A stretch of DNA of 61,190 nt from an uncultured Bacillota bacterium (GTDB taxonomy: Bacteria; Bacillota_I; Bacilli_A; RFN20; CAG-631), in the NCBI GenBank assembly GCA_902491575.1, contig CABUID010000012.1:1-61190 (forward strand), given 5' to 3'. Numbering within the stretch: position 1 is the stretch's first letter; each line of letters starts with the position of its first letter. The notes under the pieces were generated by a model that did no database searches, had not been told where the DNA came from, and worked only from the letters and a program-made list of their open reading frames with translations. The position numbers and the translations under genes are program-made. Shown here one piece after another: positions 41,951 to 50,797 of the stretch.

Positions 41951-42907
41951 TTATTTCATTTTTTGAATTGATTTCAATACTTCAAAAGAATCACTTCTAC
42001 TTTTCGTTGTAAGATAAGTATTTGATAAATAATCCTGAGGACCCGAATTTGTTTTTGTAAAACCAATCATAAAAATACTGATTAATAGTGGTAAAAACAT
42101 AAACGAACCAAAATAAACATAAAGAATCATCGTTAATAAATAATCAAAACCTAAAATGATTAAGTAACGCACGAGAATTTGCCAACGTTTAACAGTTGAA
42201 TTATCTCTTCTATCCACAAGACAAATCTTAAAAATGATTTGGGATAAGGATTCCCCATCTTTTCTCAAAAGAGGTATAAATAAATAAAAAATAGAAGTGA
42301 CAATAAATAATGTCAATAAAAGCATTAAATAAACTACCATAAAGGACTTATTCGTATTGGATATATACATACTATTGGTCTTTAAGAATGAAATGGCGTT
42401 ATTATATTGCTGTGTTAAGAATTCTTTGACCTTATTATTATCTACATTATCGACTAAAACCAATTCATTATTTTTGTTATATTGATAGAGTTTTGATTCA
42501 ATTTTTGCGTTATTATACTCTTCAAGTTTTTCCTTGGATAAGGCATATGAATCGTTTTGATAATAATCTTTTATTCTTTGATCATAGATTTCTGCATCAT
42601 ATTCGATAGTGACTAATTCATCATATTGAGTTTGCTGATAAAGATTAGATTCTATTAAAACATTTCGTGCTTCTTGTACATAATCATAATACCCTAAGGG
42701 TTTAAATAAAGTTTTATAAAATAAAGTCATCATTAACAAAGACACTATAAAAATGAAAACTCCATCAAGTGCTGCAGAAAAATATCTTTTTATTAAAGAA
42801 GGTTTTGCTATTTTATCAAGTTCTTCTCTTTTTTTCCTTTTATTTAACTTTTCCATTCTTAAATAATCGTCAATGTATTCTTGTTTTTGTTTATTTTTTA
42901 TTTTCAT
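41951..42907 (-). CDS. RDD-family membrane protein with large extracytoplasmic insertion
   Basis: This encodes 318 residues. The N-terminus is charged and cytoplasmic. Then IKRYFSAALDGVFIFIVSLL is the first RDD helix with its conserved basic-Asp start. About 115 polar residues (around 75-190, rich in Tyr, Asn and Lys) lie between helix 1 and helix 2. The rest has three more hydrophobic segments with the family's VDRRDNSTVKRWQILVRYL stretch. RDD proteins are mostly uncharacterised (some move ions). The insertion is unusually long. The GAGGTGG site before the ATG is good. Confidence 0.75.
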   Translation of the reverse strand: MKIKNKQKQEYIDDYLRMEKLNKRKKREELDKIAKPSLIKRYFSAALDGVFIFIVSLLMMTLFYKTLFKPLGYYDYVQEARNVLIESNLYQQTQYDELVTIEYDAEIYDQRIKDYYQNDSYALSKEKLEEYNNAKIESKLYQYNKNNELVLVDNVDNNKVKEFLTQQYNNAISFLKTNSMYISNTNKSFMVVYLMLLLTLFIVTSIFYLFIPLLRKDGESLSQIIFKICLVDRRDNSTVKRWQILVRYLIILGFDYLLTMILYVYFGSFMFLPLLISIFMIGFTKTNSGPQDYLSNTYLTTKSRSDSFEVLKSIQKMK

Positions 42908-42965
42908 TCTACCACCTCTTCATTTATAAAAGGATTGTAAGATACACTTACAATCCTTAAAAAGA

Positions 42966-44081
42966 TTATTGAATAACTTCAACTGAACCTAAAGAAATAT
43001 TTTTCTTTGTTTTTGGATCAAATAGAATAATACCTTTTCCATGAATATCAAAGTGAATAACTTCATCTAATTTATAATCAATAGAACCAAATACTACGGC
43101 AGATAGTATTTCTCCACCAACACTAATTTTTACGGTTGTTTCCATTCCAGATGGTAAAGTAGAATAAGCAGTACCCTGAATCTTTCCCTTTTCATGAATT
43201 GGTAAGAATTCAGGACGAATACCGATGATGACATCTTCATCTGCTAAGTCAAAATCACTTTCCCCTTTATATAAAGCTTTGATTCCTAAAAAATCTAATT
43301 CTACTTGATCAGATGCAACTTTTTTCGCTTTAGCATTGATAAAATTCATTGTAGGATTGCCAACGAAATCTGCAACAAATAAATTCGTAGGACGATTGTA
43401 AACAGTTAGTGGTGGGTCATATTGTTGTAAGTCACCTGTCTCAATCAAGCAAATACGTGTAGCAAGGGTCATTGCTTCTAGTTGATCATGCGTAACATAA
43501 ACAAATGTAGAATTCGTATCGGAATGTAAACGTTTTAATTCTGTTCTCATTTCTCCACGTAGTTTTGCATCAAGATTACTTAAAGGTTCATCCATAAATA
43601 AAATTGTAGGACGTGGCGCTAATGTTCGAGCAATGGCAACACGTTGTTGTTGCCCACCAGATAATTCAGCTGGATAACGTCCACTGAATTTTCTAATTTT
43701 TAACATATCCATAACTTCATTGGCACGTTGCTCAATTTGATCTTTTGGCCATTTTAAATTTTCAAGTCCAAAAGTAATATTTTTATAAACGGTCATATGT
43801 GGCCATAATGCATAGTTTTGAAATAAAAATCCAATATCTCTTTTAGCTGGTGATAAATTAATTCCATTTTCTGAATCAAAAACCACTTTATCACCAATGA
43901 TAATTTTTCCTTCAGTTGGTGTTTCAAGTCCTGCTATCATTCGTAAAGTTGTTGTTTTACCGCAACCAGAAGGTCCAAGTAAAGTAATAAACTCACGATC
44001 TTCAATAACCATATTTAAATGATTAACAGCTACGAAATTTCCCCAACGTTTTGTCACATTTATTAATTCAATTCTTGGCAT
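42966..44081 (-). CDS. ABC importer ATPase, AfuC/FbpC-like
   Basis: This 371-residue ATPase has Walker A GPSGCGKTT (36-44), signature LSGGQQQRVAIAR, Walker B ILFMDEPLSNLD and a C-terminal TOBE-type domain (about 285-371). The last part holds GIRPEFLPI. It pairs with the fused permease and lipoprotein of the same operon. Sequence style is that of the iron, phosphonate, spermidine or sugar-phosphate class of importers. It is the last gene, with 6 bases between it and the permease gene. Confidence 0.9.
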   Translation of the reverse strand: MPRIELINVTKRWGNFVAVNHLNMVIEDREFITLLGPSGCGKTTTLRMIAGLETPTEGKIIIGDKVVFDSENGINLSPAKRDIGFLFQNYALWPHMTVYKNITFGLENLKWPKDQIEQRANEVMDMLKIRKFSGRYPAELSGGQQQRVAIARTLAPRPTILFMDEPLSNLDAKLRGEMRTELKRLHSDTNSTFVYVTHDQLEAMTLATRICLIETGDLQQYDPPLTVYNRPTNLFVADFVGNPTMNFINAKAKKVASDQVELDFLGIKALYKGESDFDLADEDVIIGIRPEFLPIHEKGKIQGTAYSTLPSGMETTVKISVGGEILSAVVFGSIDYKLDEVIHFDIHGKGIILFDPKTKKNISLGSVEVIQ

Positions 44082-44087
44082 AACTGA

Positions 44088-45989
44088 TTATCCTCCTATT
44101 CCTTTATCAATTGATGCACCTGTCAGTCCATTTACAAGGAAGTTTGCTACAATTACAAACACAACAATTAACAAATTAATTGCATTACTTAATTGTCCTA
44201 GACCATTGGTTGTAAAATATTGTAATGTATTCGTGATTAAAGTTACTTGTGATGTAATTAAAATGAATAATGTATATTCTCTCATACAAGAAATAAATGG
44301 AAGTAAATAACCACTAATAAAACTAGATTTCTGTATTGGGAATAGTATTTTTGTCATTCTCTTCCACCATGGACAACCTGTAATAATGGCTGCTTCTTCG
44401 ATTTCACCAGAAAGTTGAAGCATTGCATTCGTACCACTTCTACTTGCAAATGGCAAGAATTTTACACAACCAACAATGACACAAATCGCTACTGCAGAAG
44501 TTTGTTTTTGTGTTACAGAAACGTCTAAGAAGGATAAAGAAGGTATTTTAATTAAAGCATAGAATACAGCACTAAAACTTAAAGCAGGAATTAAATAAGG
44601 TAAAAAGGCAACGCTAGATACATAATTAGAAAGTCTTCCTCTTCTATTTTTACTTACAGCATAACCAATTAAAATACCAAATGTTCCAGCAAGAAGAGCA
44701 ACAATGGTTGCTAAAATAACACTTCTTCCAAAAGACTGCCAAATCGTCTTGTTAAAAAAGACACCTTTAGTAGAAAAATCTTTCGTCGATACAAAAGCAT
44801 CAAAATCTTCTTTAGAGAACCAATACTTTAAAGTAATTGAAGACAAATCGCCTGAATTTTCTTCTAAACTCTCTAAAATAAAGGAAATGAGTGGAACAAT
44901 AGCAAAGAAAGTGACTAAAATAATTACCAAGATTGCAATTGGCCATCTACCTTTTCGAAGATTTGTTTTTGAAACTTGACCAGATTTACCTGAAACAGTA
45001 GTAAAATTTCTTCTACTTTTTGTAAACCAGTTATTTAAAGACAAAATCAACACACTAAAGATTAATAAAACTACCGCCATAACATAACCAAAACCATGGA
45101 AACCAACCGTCGATAAGGCACTTCTTAATGAAATGGAAATCGCTTTAAATTTCAATTTTTCTGGCACTGTGAATGTCGATAATGAACTAGAAAATACTAA
45201 TAAAATGGTAGAGATCATTGCTGGTGCAACGATTGGCAAAGTAATTCTAGTTAAAATTCTCCATCTTGATGTTTTTAAGATTGTGGCTGCTTCCTCTAAG
45301 TTCGCATCCATATTTCTTAAAATACCACCTATTAAAATATAAGCAAATGGTGCATAGTGAATTCCTAAAGTTAAAGCCGTAGGAATCATCCCATATACTA
45401 ACCATTCAGGTACACAAATACCTGTTAAACTTTGTAGCATACCAATTCCTGGTGAAGCAACAACACTTGAGTTTTTAAAAAAGTTTTCCCAAAACATTGC
45501 AATGGACCATGAAGGCATAATATAAGGGAAAATAAAGACTGTCGAAATGAATTTTTTACATGGCATATTTGAACGAGTGATTAACCATGCTAACGAGCCA
45601 CCAAACAAAACTGCAATTGTACAGGCAATTAATGACATTAAAATTGAATTTCCTAATGGTTTCCAAAAACTAGAAACTGAATAGGATTTTAATTCCATTG
45701 ATCGAGGAAATAATAAGGACGGCCATTCTAATAATGTAAATTGTCCTTTGACAATATTTTTATCCCATTCCTCACTCAACATATCCGCTTCAAAAGGTCC
45801 TTGAACGATGAAGGTATTAATAACCAATTGAATCAAAGGATAAATTACCATTATTGTTAGAAAAATTGCAAAGAAAAATAAGATAATATTTGATGGTTTC
45901 GAAAAGAAATTCTTAATGGAATTCAAAAACTTCCTCATTTTTTTAAGAAAGCCATTTGTTTTGGCATTTTCAACACTGCAATTATACAT
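44088..45989 (-). CDS. ABC importer permease with two fused modules, AfuB/FbpB-like
   Basis: This 633-residue membrane protein has two binding-protein-dependent permease modules, about 100-320 and 420-625. Each holds an EAA-type loop (the first around LEEAATILKTSRWRILTRI, the second IEEAAIITGCPWWKRM) that docks on the ATPase. About 12 membrane helices are expected. Fused two-module permeases of this size are typical of FbpB (ferric iron) and AfuB (sugar phosphate) systems. AAAGGAAC precedes the ATG. Confidence 0.9.
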   Translation of the reverse strand: MYNCSVENAKTNGFLKKMRKFLNSIKNFFSKPSNIILFFFAIFLTIMVIYPLIQLVINTFIVQGPFEADMLSEEWDKNIVKGQFTLLEWPSLLFPRSMELKSYSVSSFWKPLGNSILMSLIACTIAVLFGGSLAWLITRSNMPCKKFISTVFIFPYIMPSWSIAMFWENFFKNSSVVASPGIGMLQSLTGICVPEWLVYGMIPTALTLGIHYAPFAYILIGGILRNMDANLEEAATILKTSRWRILTRITLPIVAPAMISTILLVFSSSLSTFTVPEKLKFKAISISLRSALSTVGFHGFGYVMAVVLLIFSVLILSLNNWFTKSRRNFTTVSGKSGQVSKTNLRKGRWPIAILVIILVTFFAIVPLISFILESLEENSGDLSSITLKYWFSKEDFDAFVSTKDFSTKGVFFNKTIWQSFGRSVILATIVALLAGTFGILIGYAVSKNRRGRLSNYVSSVAFLPYLIPALSFSAVFYALIKIPSLSFLDVSVTQKQTSAVAICVIVGCVKFLPFASRSGTNAMLQLSGEIEEAAIITGCPWWKRMTKILFPIQKSSFISGYLLPFISCMREYTLFILITSQVTLITNTLQYFTTNGLGQLSNAINLLIVVFVIVANFLVNGLTGASIDKGIGG

Positions 45990-46069
45990 AAAATGTTCCT
46001 TTCATCAAATTATATGATAATTGAGAGGACGTTATATCCTCTCAATTAAATGAATCAAATATTAACTAA

Positions 46070-47395
46070 TTATTTAATTAATGAATTAATATAAGCAACT
46101 TTCGTACTTCTTACGTCTTTTAAATAACTATAAGATTCTACTAAAGAAACTTCTTTCCATTTATCTTTTGTCCAGTCATTATCATTTACAGAAACTTTTG
46201 AGGAAGTACCTGGATAATAATAACCATATTGATTACCTTTAGAACCATCTTTATTTGGAGTTGTGCTACTATAAATAGTTTGAGTGTAGAAATCAGGATC
46301 TAAAATATAACGTGCAAACAAACAAGCTGTGTATGGATGTTTAGCATTATTTACTACTTGGCTATCCATTGTATAGAAATAACCATTAAATCCTTCAATT
46401 TCCCAATCCCATTTAACTGTTTTCATAGCTTGAACTTTTCCTGCGTTATCTCCAGTAGTTTCTTTCAAAGATTCATCAATACCATCTACTGCATAATATT
46501 TTCCAGCTGCATCTTTCATCTTTGAATAAGCACCAAAGTAAACATAACCTTCATTCCAGTCATCTTTTAATTGTGTTTCTTTCATAGCAGTACCGTCTGA
46601 AGAATGCCAACGGCTAACGTTTGCAATAAATTCTTCAACCCATTGTTGTCCACAAGAAGGGTATTTATCTGTAGCTGCCCAATCTTTTCCATAATAACTC
46701 TTATAAGCTTTTTCCATTCTACTTTGACTTTCAGGTGCCATAACACTTAATAAGAAAGACATATTTACTTGTTCTGTTACAGGGGATTGGAAAGATACTT
46801 TACTTAAGTGATCAGGATCACTTGCGCTTCCTGCTACTTGCCAAACATTATACAATGTTTTTCCAGTTACATTCGTAAAATTAGTATTTGTCCAAAATAC
46901 TTTATTGAAATGAATACCATTAAGTGGTTCTTTGCCATCTTCAGCAAGACCAAATGATTCAGCATCAGATGGAACAAAGTTGTGTAAAATGCCTGCTTTT
47001 GTATAATCACCAATCGAACGTGCATCTTGAACGAGTGCATAGTCAGCAACATAAGTATTTGCAGCTGGATCTAATGCATTTAATAAAGTGTAATCCTTAT
47101 AACTGTTGTTGCAATATGTATTGTCTTCTGTTAGCCAATCATATTTAGCAATTAATTGTGAAACAGCTTTTGATAATGCAGATGTTAAACCTAAAACCTT
47201 GAAAGTATCATTTGATGCTTCCATTTCAGCTTTTGATGCAGCTTCTAATTCTTCAATTGTCATTTGACTTGCTTCAGCAACAATTTTTGCTGTACCAGTC
47301 AATTCACCATCATCATTAGATGGCTTGTTAGAACAAGATGTAAAAGATAAAACTGAAGCTCCTACTAATAATACATTTAATAATTTCTTACTCAT
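46070..47395 (-). CDS. Substrate-binding lipoprotein of the ABC importer
   Basis: This 441-residue lipoprotein has the signal MSKKLLNVLLVGASVLSFTSC with Cys21 in a lipobox, a polar linker (SNKPSNDDGE) and a periplasmic-binding fold rich in aromatic residues in the C-terminal half. An AGGAGG site precedes the ATG. It is the first gene of the importer operon, under the promoter at 47496-47525. No Tyr pair like FbpA's iron site is obvious, so the substrate is open: iron, aminoethylphosphonate or sugar phosphates. Neighbours favour the last. Confidence 0.87.
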   Translation of the reverse strand: MSKKLLNVLLVGASVLSFTSCSNKPSNDDGELTGTAKIVAEASQMTIEELEAASKAEMEASNDTFKVLGLTSALSKAVSQLIAKYDWLTEDNTYCNNSYKDYTLLNALDPAANTYVADYALVQDARSIGDYTKAGILHNFVPSDAESFGLAEDGKEPLNGIHFNKVFWTNTNFTNVTGKTLYNVWQVAGSASDPDHLSKVSFQSPVTEQVNMSFLLSVMAPESQSRMEKAYKSYYGKDWAATDKYPSCGQQWVEEFIANVSRWHSSDGTAMKETQLKDDWNEGYVYFGAYSKMKDAAGKYYAVDGIDESLKETTGDNAGKVQAMKTVKWDWEIEGFNGYFYTMDSQVVNNAKHPYTACLFARYILDPDFYTQTIYSSTTPNKDGSKGNQYGYYYPGTSSKVSVNDNDWTKDKWKEVSLVESYSYLKDVRSTKVAYINSLIK

Positions 47396-47495
47396 AATAT
47401 TTTCCTCCTTTTAATATGAAATAAAATTAAGTAATAAATGTAAAAAACAAAAAGCAGATATAATCATATCTATTTAAGTTCTTCAATCTGATGAT

Positions 47496-47525
47496 ATTAT
47501 AATATGTAATCGCTTACATTGTCAA
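47496..47525 (-). promoter_or_regulatory. Importer promoter with a cre-like / LacI-family operator
   Basis: On the minus strand TTGACA (47525-47520) and TATAAT (47501-47496) are 18 bases apart. The spacer holds TGTAATCGCTTACA (47505-47518), matching the TGWAANCGNTNWCA consensus for CcpA and similar LacI-family regulators. Binding there would block the importer promoter. The site also lies about 40 bases upstream of the aldolase promoter, so it may act on both. Confidence 0.85.
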
Positions 47526-47540
47526 TAATTTTTTTTAATC

Positions 47541-47569
47541 TTTCAATTAATATGATTATATGCTAAAAT
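47541..47569 (+). promoter_or_regulatory. Probable promoter of the first aldolase gene
   Basis: TTTCAA (47541-47546) and TAAAAT (47564-47569) are 17 bases apart, with a TG two bases before the -10 (extended -10). The -35 is poor. Confidence 0.45.
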
Positions 47570-47688
47570 AATAAGTTATTTAAAAAAGATATTTGTATTC
47601 TTTTGGAAAAAAATGTAAAATAGATTTAGTATTGAAAGAAACATTTTCATTACAAATAGTATTTATGGCTAGTAAAGGAGGAATAAAA

Positions 47689-48630
47689 ATGCCATTAGTT
47701 ACAACAAAAGAAATGTTTAAAAAAGCATATGAAGGTGGATATGCTATCGGTGCATTTAATGTCGATAATGTTGATATTATGAAAGCCGTAATAAGAGCTG
47801 CAGAAAATAAAAAATCACCTGTTATTATTGCCATTTCAAGCGGTGCCTTAAAATTTATTGGTGAAAATTACATTAAAGAAGTCATCGACTGTGCAATGAA
47901 GGAATGTAGTGTTCCTGTAGCTCTTCATTTAGATCATGGAAAAGATGTTGAATTATGTAAAAAGTGTGTTGATCTTGGTTTTACTTCTGTTATGATTGAT
48001 GCAAGTGCTTACGATTTTGAAGAAAATATTCGTCAAACCAAAGAAGTGGTAGAATATGCTCACGCACATGGAGCTGTAGTAGAATCTGAACTGGGCGCGA
48101 TTGCTGGCATTGAAGATGATGTACAAGTTGAGGATAAGTATGGTCATTTTACTCATCCAAATGATGTCATTGAATTTGTTAGTCGTACAAACATTGATAG
48201 TTTAGCCATTGCAATTGGAACTGCTCATGGTGCTTATAAGTTCAAACCAGGGCAAAAGCCACAATTACGTTTTGACATTTTAGATGAAATTGAAAAGAAA
48301 CTTCCAGGTTTCCCACTTGTTTTACATGGTGCTTCTTCTGTACCACAAGAATCATTAAAAATCTTAAATACATATGGTGGAAAAATGCCTGAAGCCATTG
48401 GTATTCCTGAAGCAATGTTAAAAGAAGCTGCATCAAAAGCAGTTTGTAAAATTAATGTTGGAACCGATATTCGTGTAGCTTATGTGGGTGCTTTAAGAAA
48501 AGCTTTATCAGAAAAAGCAGAACAATTTGATGCACGGGCATTCATTACTCCTGCAATGGAAGCTGTACAAGCCTTAGTTGAAGATAAGATGGAAAATGTT
48601 TTTGGTAGTGCAAATCATGCTGCCGATTAA
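47689..48630 (+). CDS. fba: Class II fructose-bisphosphate aldolase, copy 1
   Basis: This 313-residue zinc aldolase cleaves fructose 1,6-bisphosphate in glycolysis. MPLVTTKEMFKKAYEGGYAIGAFNVDN is the family start (ATG 47689, AAAGGAGG upstream; the longer frame is not needed). ALHLDHGK has the catalytic Asp and a zinc His; ESELGAIAG, GTAHGAYK and VLHGASS supply the other zinc and phosphate contacts. It is followed by a second copy with about 70% identical residues, and parts of the two are identical at DNA level. Tagatose-bisphosphate or related substrates are possible for one of the two. Confidence 0.93.
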   Translation: MPLVTTKEMFKKAYEGGYAIGAFNVDNVDIMKAVIRAAENKKSPVIIAISSGALKFIGENYIKEVIDCAMKECSVPVALHLDHGKDVELCKKCVDLGFTSVMIDASAYDFEENIRQTKEVVEYAHAHGAVVESELGAIAGIEDDVQVEDKYGHFTHPNDVIEFVSRTNIDSLAIAIGTAHGAYKFKPGQKPQLRFDILDEIEKKLPGFPLVLHGASSVPQESLKILNTYGGKMPEAIGIPEAMLKEAASKAVCKINVGTDIRVAYVGALRKALSEKAEQFDARAFITPAMEAVQALVEDKMENVFGSANHAAD

Positions 48631-48664
48631 TTAAAACAAAAATTAATTTTTTTAATGTTTAATA

Positions 48665-48693
48665 TTGCTTTTTTCAAATAATAGAAATATAAT
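48665..48693 (+). promoter_or_regulatory. Promoter of the second aldolase gene
   Basis: TTGCTT (48665-48670) and TATAAT (48688-48693) are 17 bases apart, 32 bases before the ATG at 48726. It gives the second copy its own transcription start. Confidence 0.68.
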
Positions 48694-48725
48694 TATTTCG
48701 TTAATCGAAATTTGGAGGTCATAAA

Positions 48726-49673
48726 ATGGCATTAGTTACAACAAAGGAAATGTTTAAAAGAGCATATGAAGGTGGATATGCAATTGGTGCATTTAATGTC
48801 GATAATCTTGAAGGTTTTCAAGCCGTTATCGCTGCAGCCCAAAATACAAAATCACCTGTTATTATTGCGATAACAGAAAATGTTATCAAATATATTGGAA
48901 TTACCTACTTAAATTATATGGTTAAAGCAGCTGTTGAAGATACTGGCGTAGAAGTGGCTTTGCATTTAGATCATGGTAAAAGTGTTGAAATTTGCAAGTA
49001 TTGTATTGATCATGGTTTTACTTCTGTTATGATTGATGCAAGTGCTTACGATTTTGAGGAAAATATTCGTCAAACTAAAGAAGTAGTAGAATATGCTCAC
49101 GCACATGGCGTAGTAGTAGAATCTGAGCTGGGTGCGATTGCTGGTATGGAAGAGGATTTAAATATCAATGATAAATATGGCCGTTTCACTCACCCTAGCG
49201 ATGTTATTGAATTTGTTAGTCGTACAAACATTGATAGTTTAGCCATTGCAATTGGAACTGCTCATGGTGCTTATAAGTTTAAACCAGGTCAAAAGCCACA
49301 ATTACGTTTTGACATTTTAGATGAAATTGAAGAAAAGCTTCCAGGTTTCCCACTTGTTTTACATGGTGCATCTTCTGTTCCACAAGAAAGATTAGCTTTA
49401 GTCAATCAGTATGGTGGAAAAATGCCTGAAGCCATTGGTATTCCTGAAGAATTATTAAGAAAAGCATCTCAAAAAGCAGTTTGTAAAATTAATGTTGGTT
49501 CAGATTTACGTGTTGCTTTTACAGGTGAAATTCGAAAAGTATTTGCAACTCAACCAGCCGAATTTGAAATTCGTAAATATACAACTCCTGCAAGAACTGC
49601 TCAACAAGAAATGGTTGAAGATAAAATGAAAAATGTATTTTGTTGTGCAGGTCATGCTGTAATGGATAAATAA
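48726..49673 (+). CDS. Class II fructose-bisphosphate aldolase, copy 2
   Basis: This 315-residue tandem paralogue of the preceding gene has the same active-site motifs (ALHLDHGK, ESELGAIAG, GTAHGAYK, VLHGASS) intact. It differs most in residues about 32-75 and after 215, and is nearly identical from about 100 to 210. TTGGAGG precedes the ATG. It has its own promoter and a terminator. It may be an expression backup or act on a related bisphosphate. Confidence 0.92.
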   Translation: MALVTTKEMFKRAYEGGYAIGAFNVDNLEGFQAVIAAAQNTKSPVIIAITENVIKYIGITYLNYMVKAAVEDTGVEVALHLDHGKSVEICKYCIDHGFTSVMIDASAYDFEENIRQTKEVVEYAHAHGVVVESELGAIAGMEEDLNINDKYGRFTHPSDVIEFVSRTNIDSLAIAIGTAHGAYKFKPGQKPQLRFDILDEIEEKLPGFPLVLHGASSVPQERLALVNQYGGKMPEAIGIPEELLRKASQKAVCKINVGSDLRVAFTGEIRKVFATQPAEFEIRKYTTPARTAQQEMVEDKMKNVFCCAGHAVMDK

Positions 49674-49699
49674 AAGGCAATCAATTTTGCCTTTTTATT
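49672..49699 (+). terminator. Terminator after the second aldolase gene
   Basis: AAAAGGCAA (49672-49680) pairs with TTGCCTTTT (49687-49695), followed by TATTT. It may leak into the manA-like gene, which begins 24 bases later without a clear promoter of its own. Confidence 0.75.
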
Positions 49700-49722
49700 T
49701 AAAAGCTAATTCGAAAATAAAT

Positions 49723-50655
49723 ATGGAAACATGTAAACTAAAAGGAGCTTGTAAGAATTATATTTGGGGTGGGAACAAATTAAAAAAAATAGGTAAGGAT
49801 TCAAATGATGAGTCGATTGCGGAAAGTTGGGAATTATCCTTTTTAAAAGATGGATTATGTAAAATTGATTCGGGTATCAATAAAGGAAAATATTTAGCCG
49901 ACATCGTAAGTAGCAAGGATTTAGGAACTTATGTCACCACTTATCCATTTTTTCCAGTTCTTGTTAAACTCATTGATTCAAAAGAAAATTTATCTGTCCA
50001 AGTTCACCCAAATGATGAATACGCATTAAAACATGAAAATTCTTTTGGGAAAACAGAAATGTGGTACATTCTTGAAGCAGAAGAAAATGCTAAACTATAT
50101 CTTGGATTTAAAAACAAATCCAGCAAAGAGCAAGTCCTAGATTCTTTAAAAAACAATCAATTGCTTGAATTATTAAATGCTTATAATGTTAAACAAAATG
50201 ATTGTTTTATCATCGAAAGTGGTACTATTCATGCTATTGGTGCAGGTATTACTTTGCTTGAAATTCAACAAAACTCAAATTTAACTTATCGACTTTATGA
50301 TTATCAAAGAGTAGATAAAAACGGAAAATTAAGAGAATTACATATTGATAAAGCGTTAGAAGTTATCGATTATTCACCTTATAGACCTTTGAAAGAAAAA
50401 AAAGAATGCTTAATTTCTTGCAAATACTTTTCAGTATATAAGAAAGATAGTACAATAAAAGATATTCAGGCGGATGAAAGCTCTTTTATCACTTTAACAA
50501 TTACCAATGGGGAAGGTTTCATCAATGATTTACCTTGTAAAAAATGGGATACATTTTTTATTCCCGCAACAAAACATTGTACTTTAAAAGGTCAATTTGA
50601 ATTCGTCTTAACAACCATCGAAAGACCTTATTCATCATTTAAAAATGCCTTTTAA
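49723..50655 (+). CDS. manA: Mannose-6-phosphate isomerase, class I
   Basis: This 310-residue zinc enzyme interconverts mannose 6-phosphate and fructose 6-phosphate. YIWGGNKL is the family start. Zinc ligands lie in LSVQVHPNDEYA (Gln, His), GKTEMWYI (Glu) and SGTIHAIGAG (His). ATG 49723 is used because the earlier TTG (49687) lies inside the terminator stem. No good ribosome site precedes 49723, so translation may be weak or coupled to read-through. It ends with a strong terminator. Confidence 0.9.
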   Translation: METCKLKGACKNYIWGGNKLKKIGKDSNDESIAESWELSFLKDGLCKIDSGINKGKYLADIVSSKDLGTYVTTYPFFPVLVKLIDSKENLSVQVHPNDEYALKHENSFGKTEMWYILEAEENAKLYLGFKNKSSKEQVLDSLKNNQLLELLNAYNVKQNDCFIIESGTIHAIGAGITLLEIQQNSNLTYRLYDYQRVDKNGKLRELHIDKALEVIDYSPYRPLKEKKECLISCKYFSVYKKDSTIKDIQADESSFITLTITNGEGFINDLPCKKWDTFFIPATKHCTLKGQFEFVLTTIERPYSSFKNAF

Positions 50656-50675
50656 GTCAACGCACATTCAATAAT

Positions 50676-50707
50676 AAACCTTTAAATTGGATTTAAAGGT
50701 TTTTTTA
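50676..50707 (+). terminator. Strong terminator after manA
   Basis: AAACCTTTAAAT (50676-50687) pairs with ATTTAAAGGTTT (50691-50702) around TGG, a perfect 12-base stem, followed by a T-run. Confidence 0.9.
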
Positions 50708-50721
50708 TCAATGGAGTAATT

Positions 50722-50766
50722 AAAAATAAAAAGGCATAATTTTTAATTTAATGAAAAATCATGCCT
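50722..50766 (-). terminator. Terminator after the GerMN protein gene
   Basis: AGGCATAATTTTT (50732-50744) pairs with AAAAATCATGCCT (50754-50766) with one mismatch. On the minus strand TTTTATTTTTA follows. Confidence 0.82.
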
Positions 50767-50797
50767 ATCCTCATTTATTAAAATAACAATCTTATTT

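Noticed and set aside
46924..47148. Plus-strand open frame inside the binding-lipoprotein gene
   Set aside because: It lacks a ribosome site and lies wholly inside a well-supported lipoprotein gene; it is an antisense shadow.
49687..49722. Upstream TTG start for manA
   Set aside because: It lies in the right arm of the terminator at 49672-49699 and the extra residues are not family-like.
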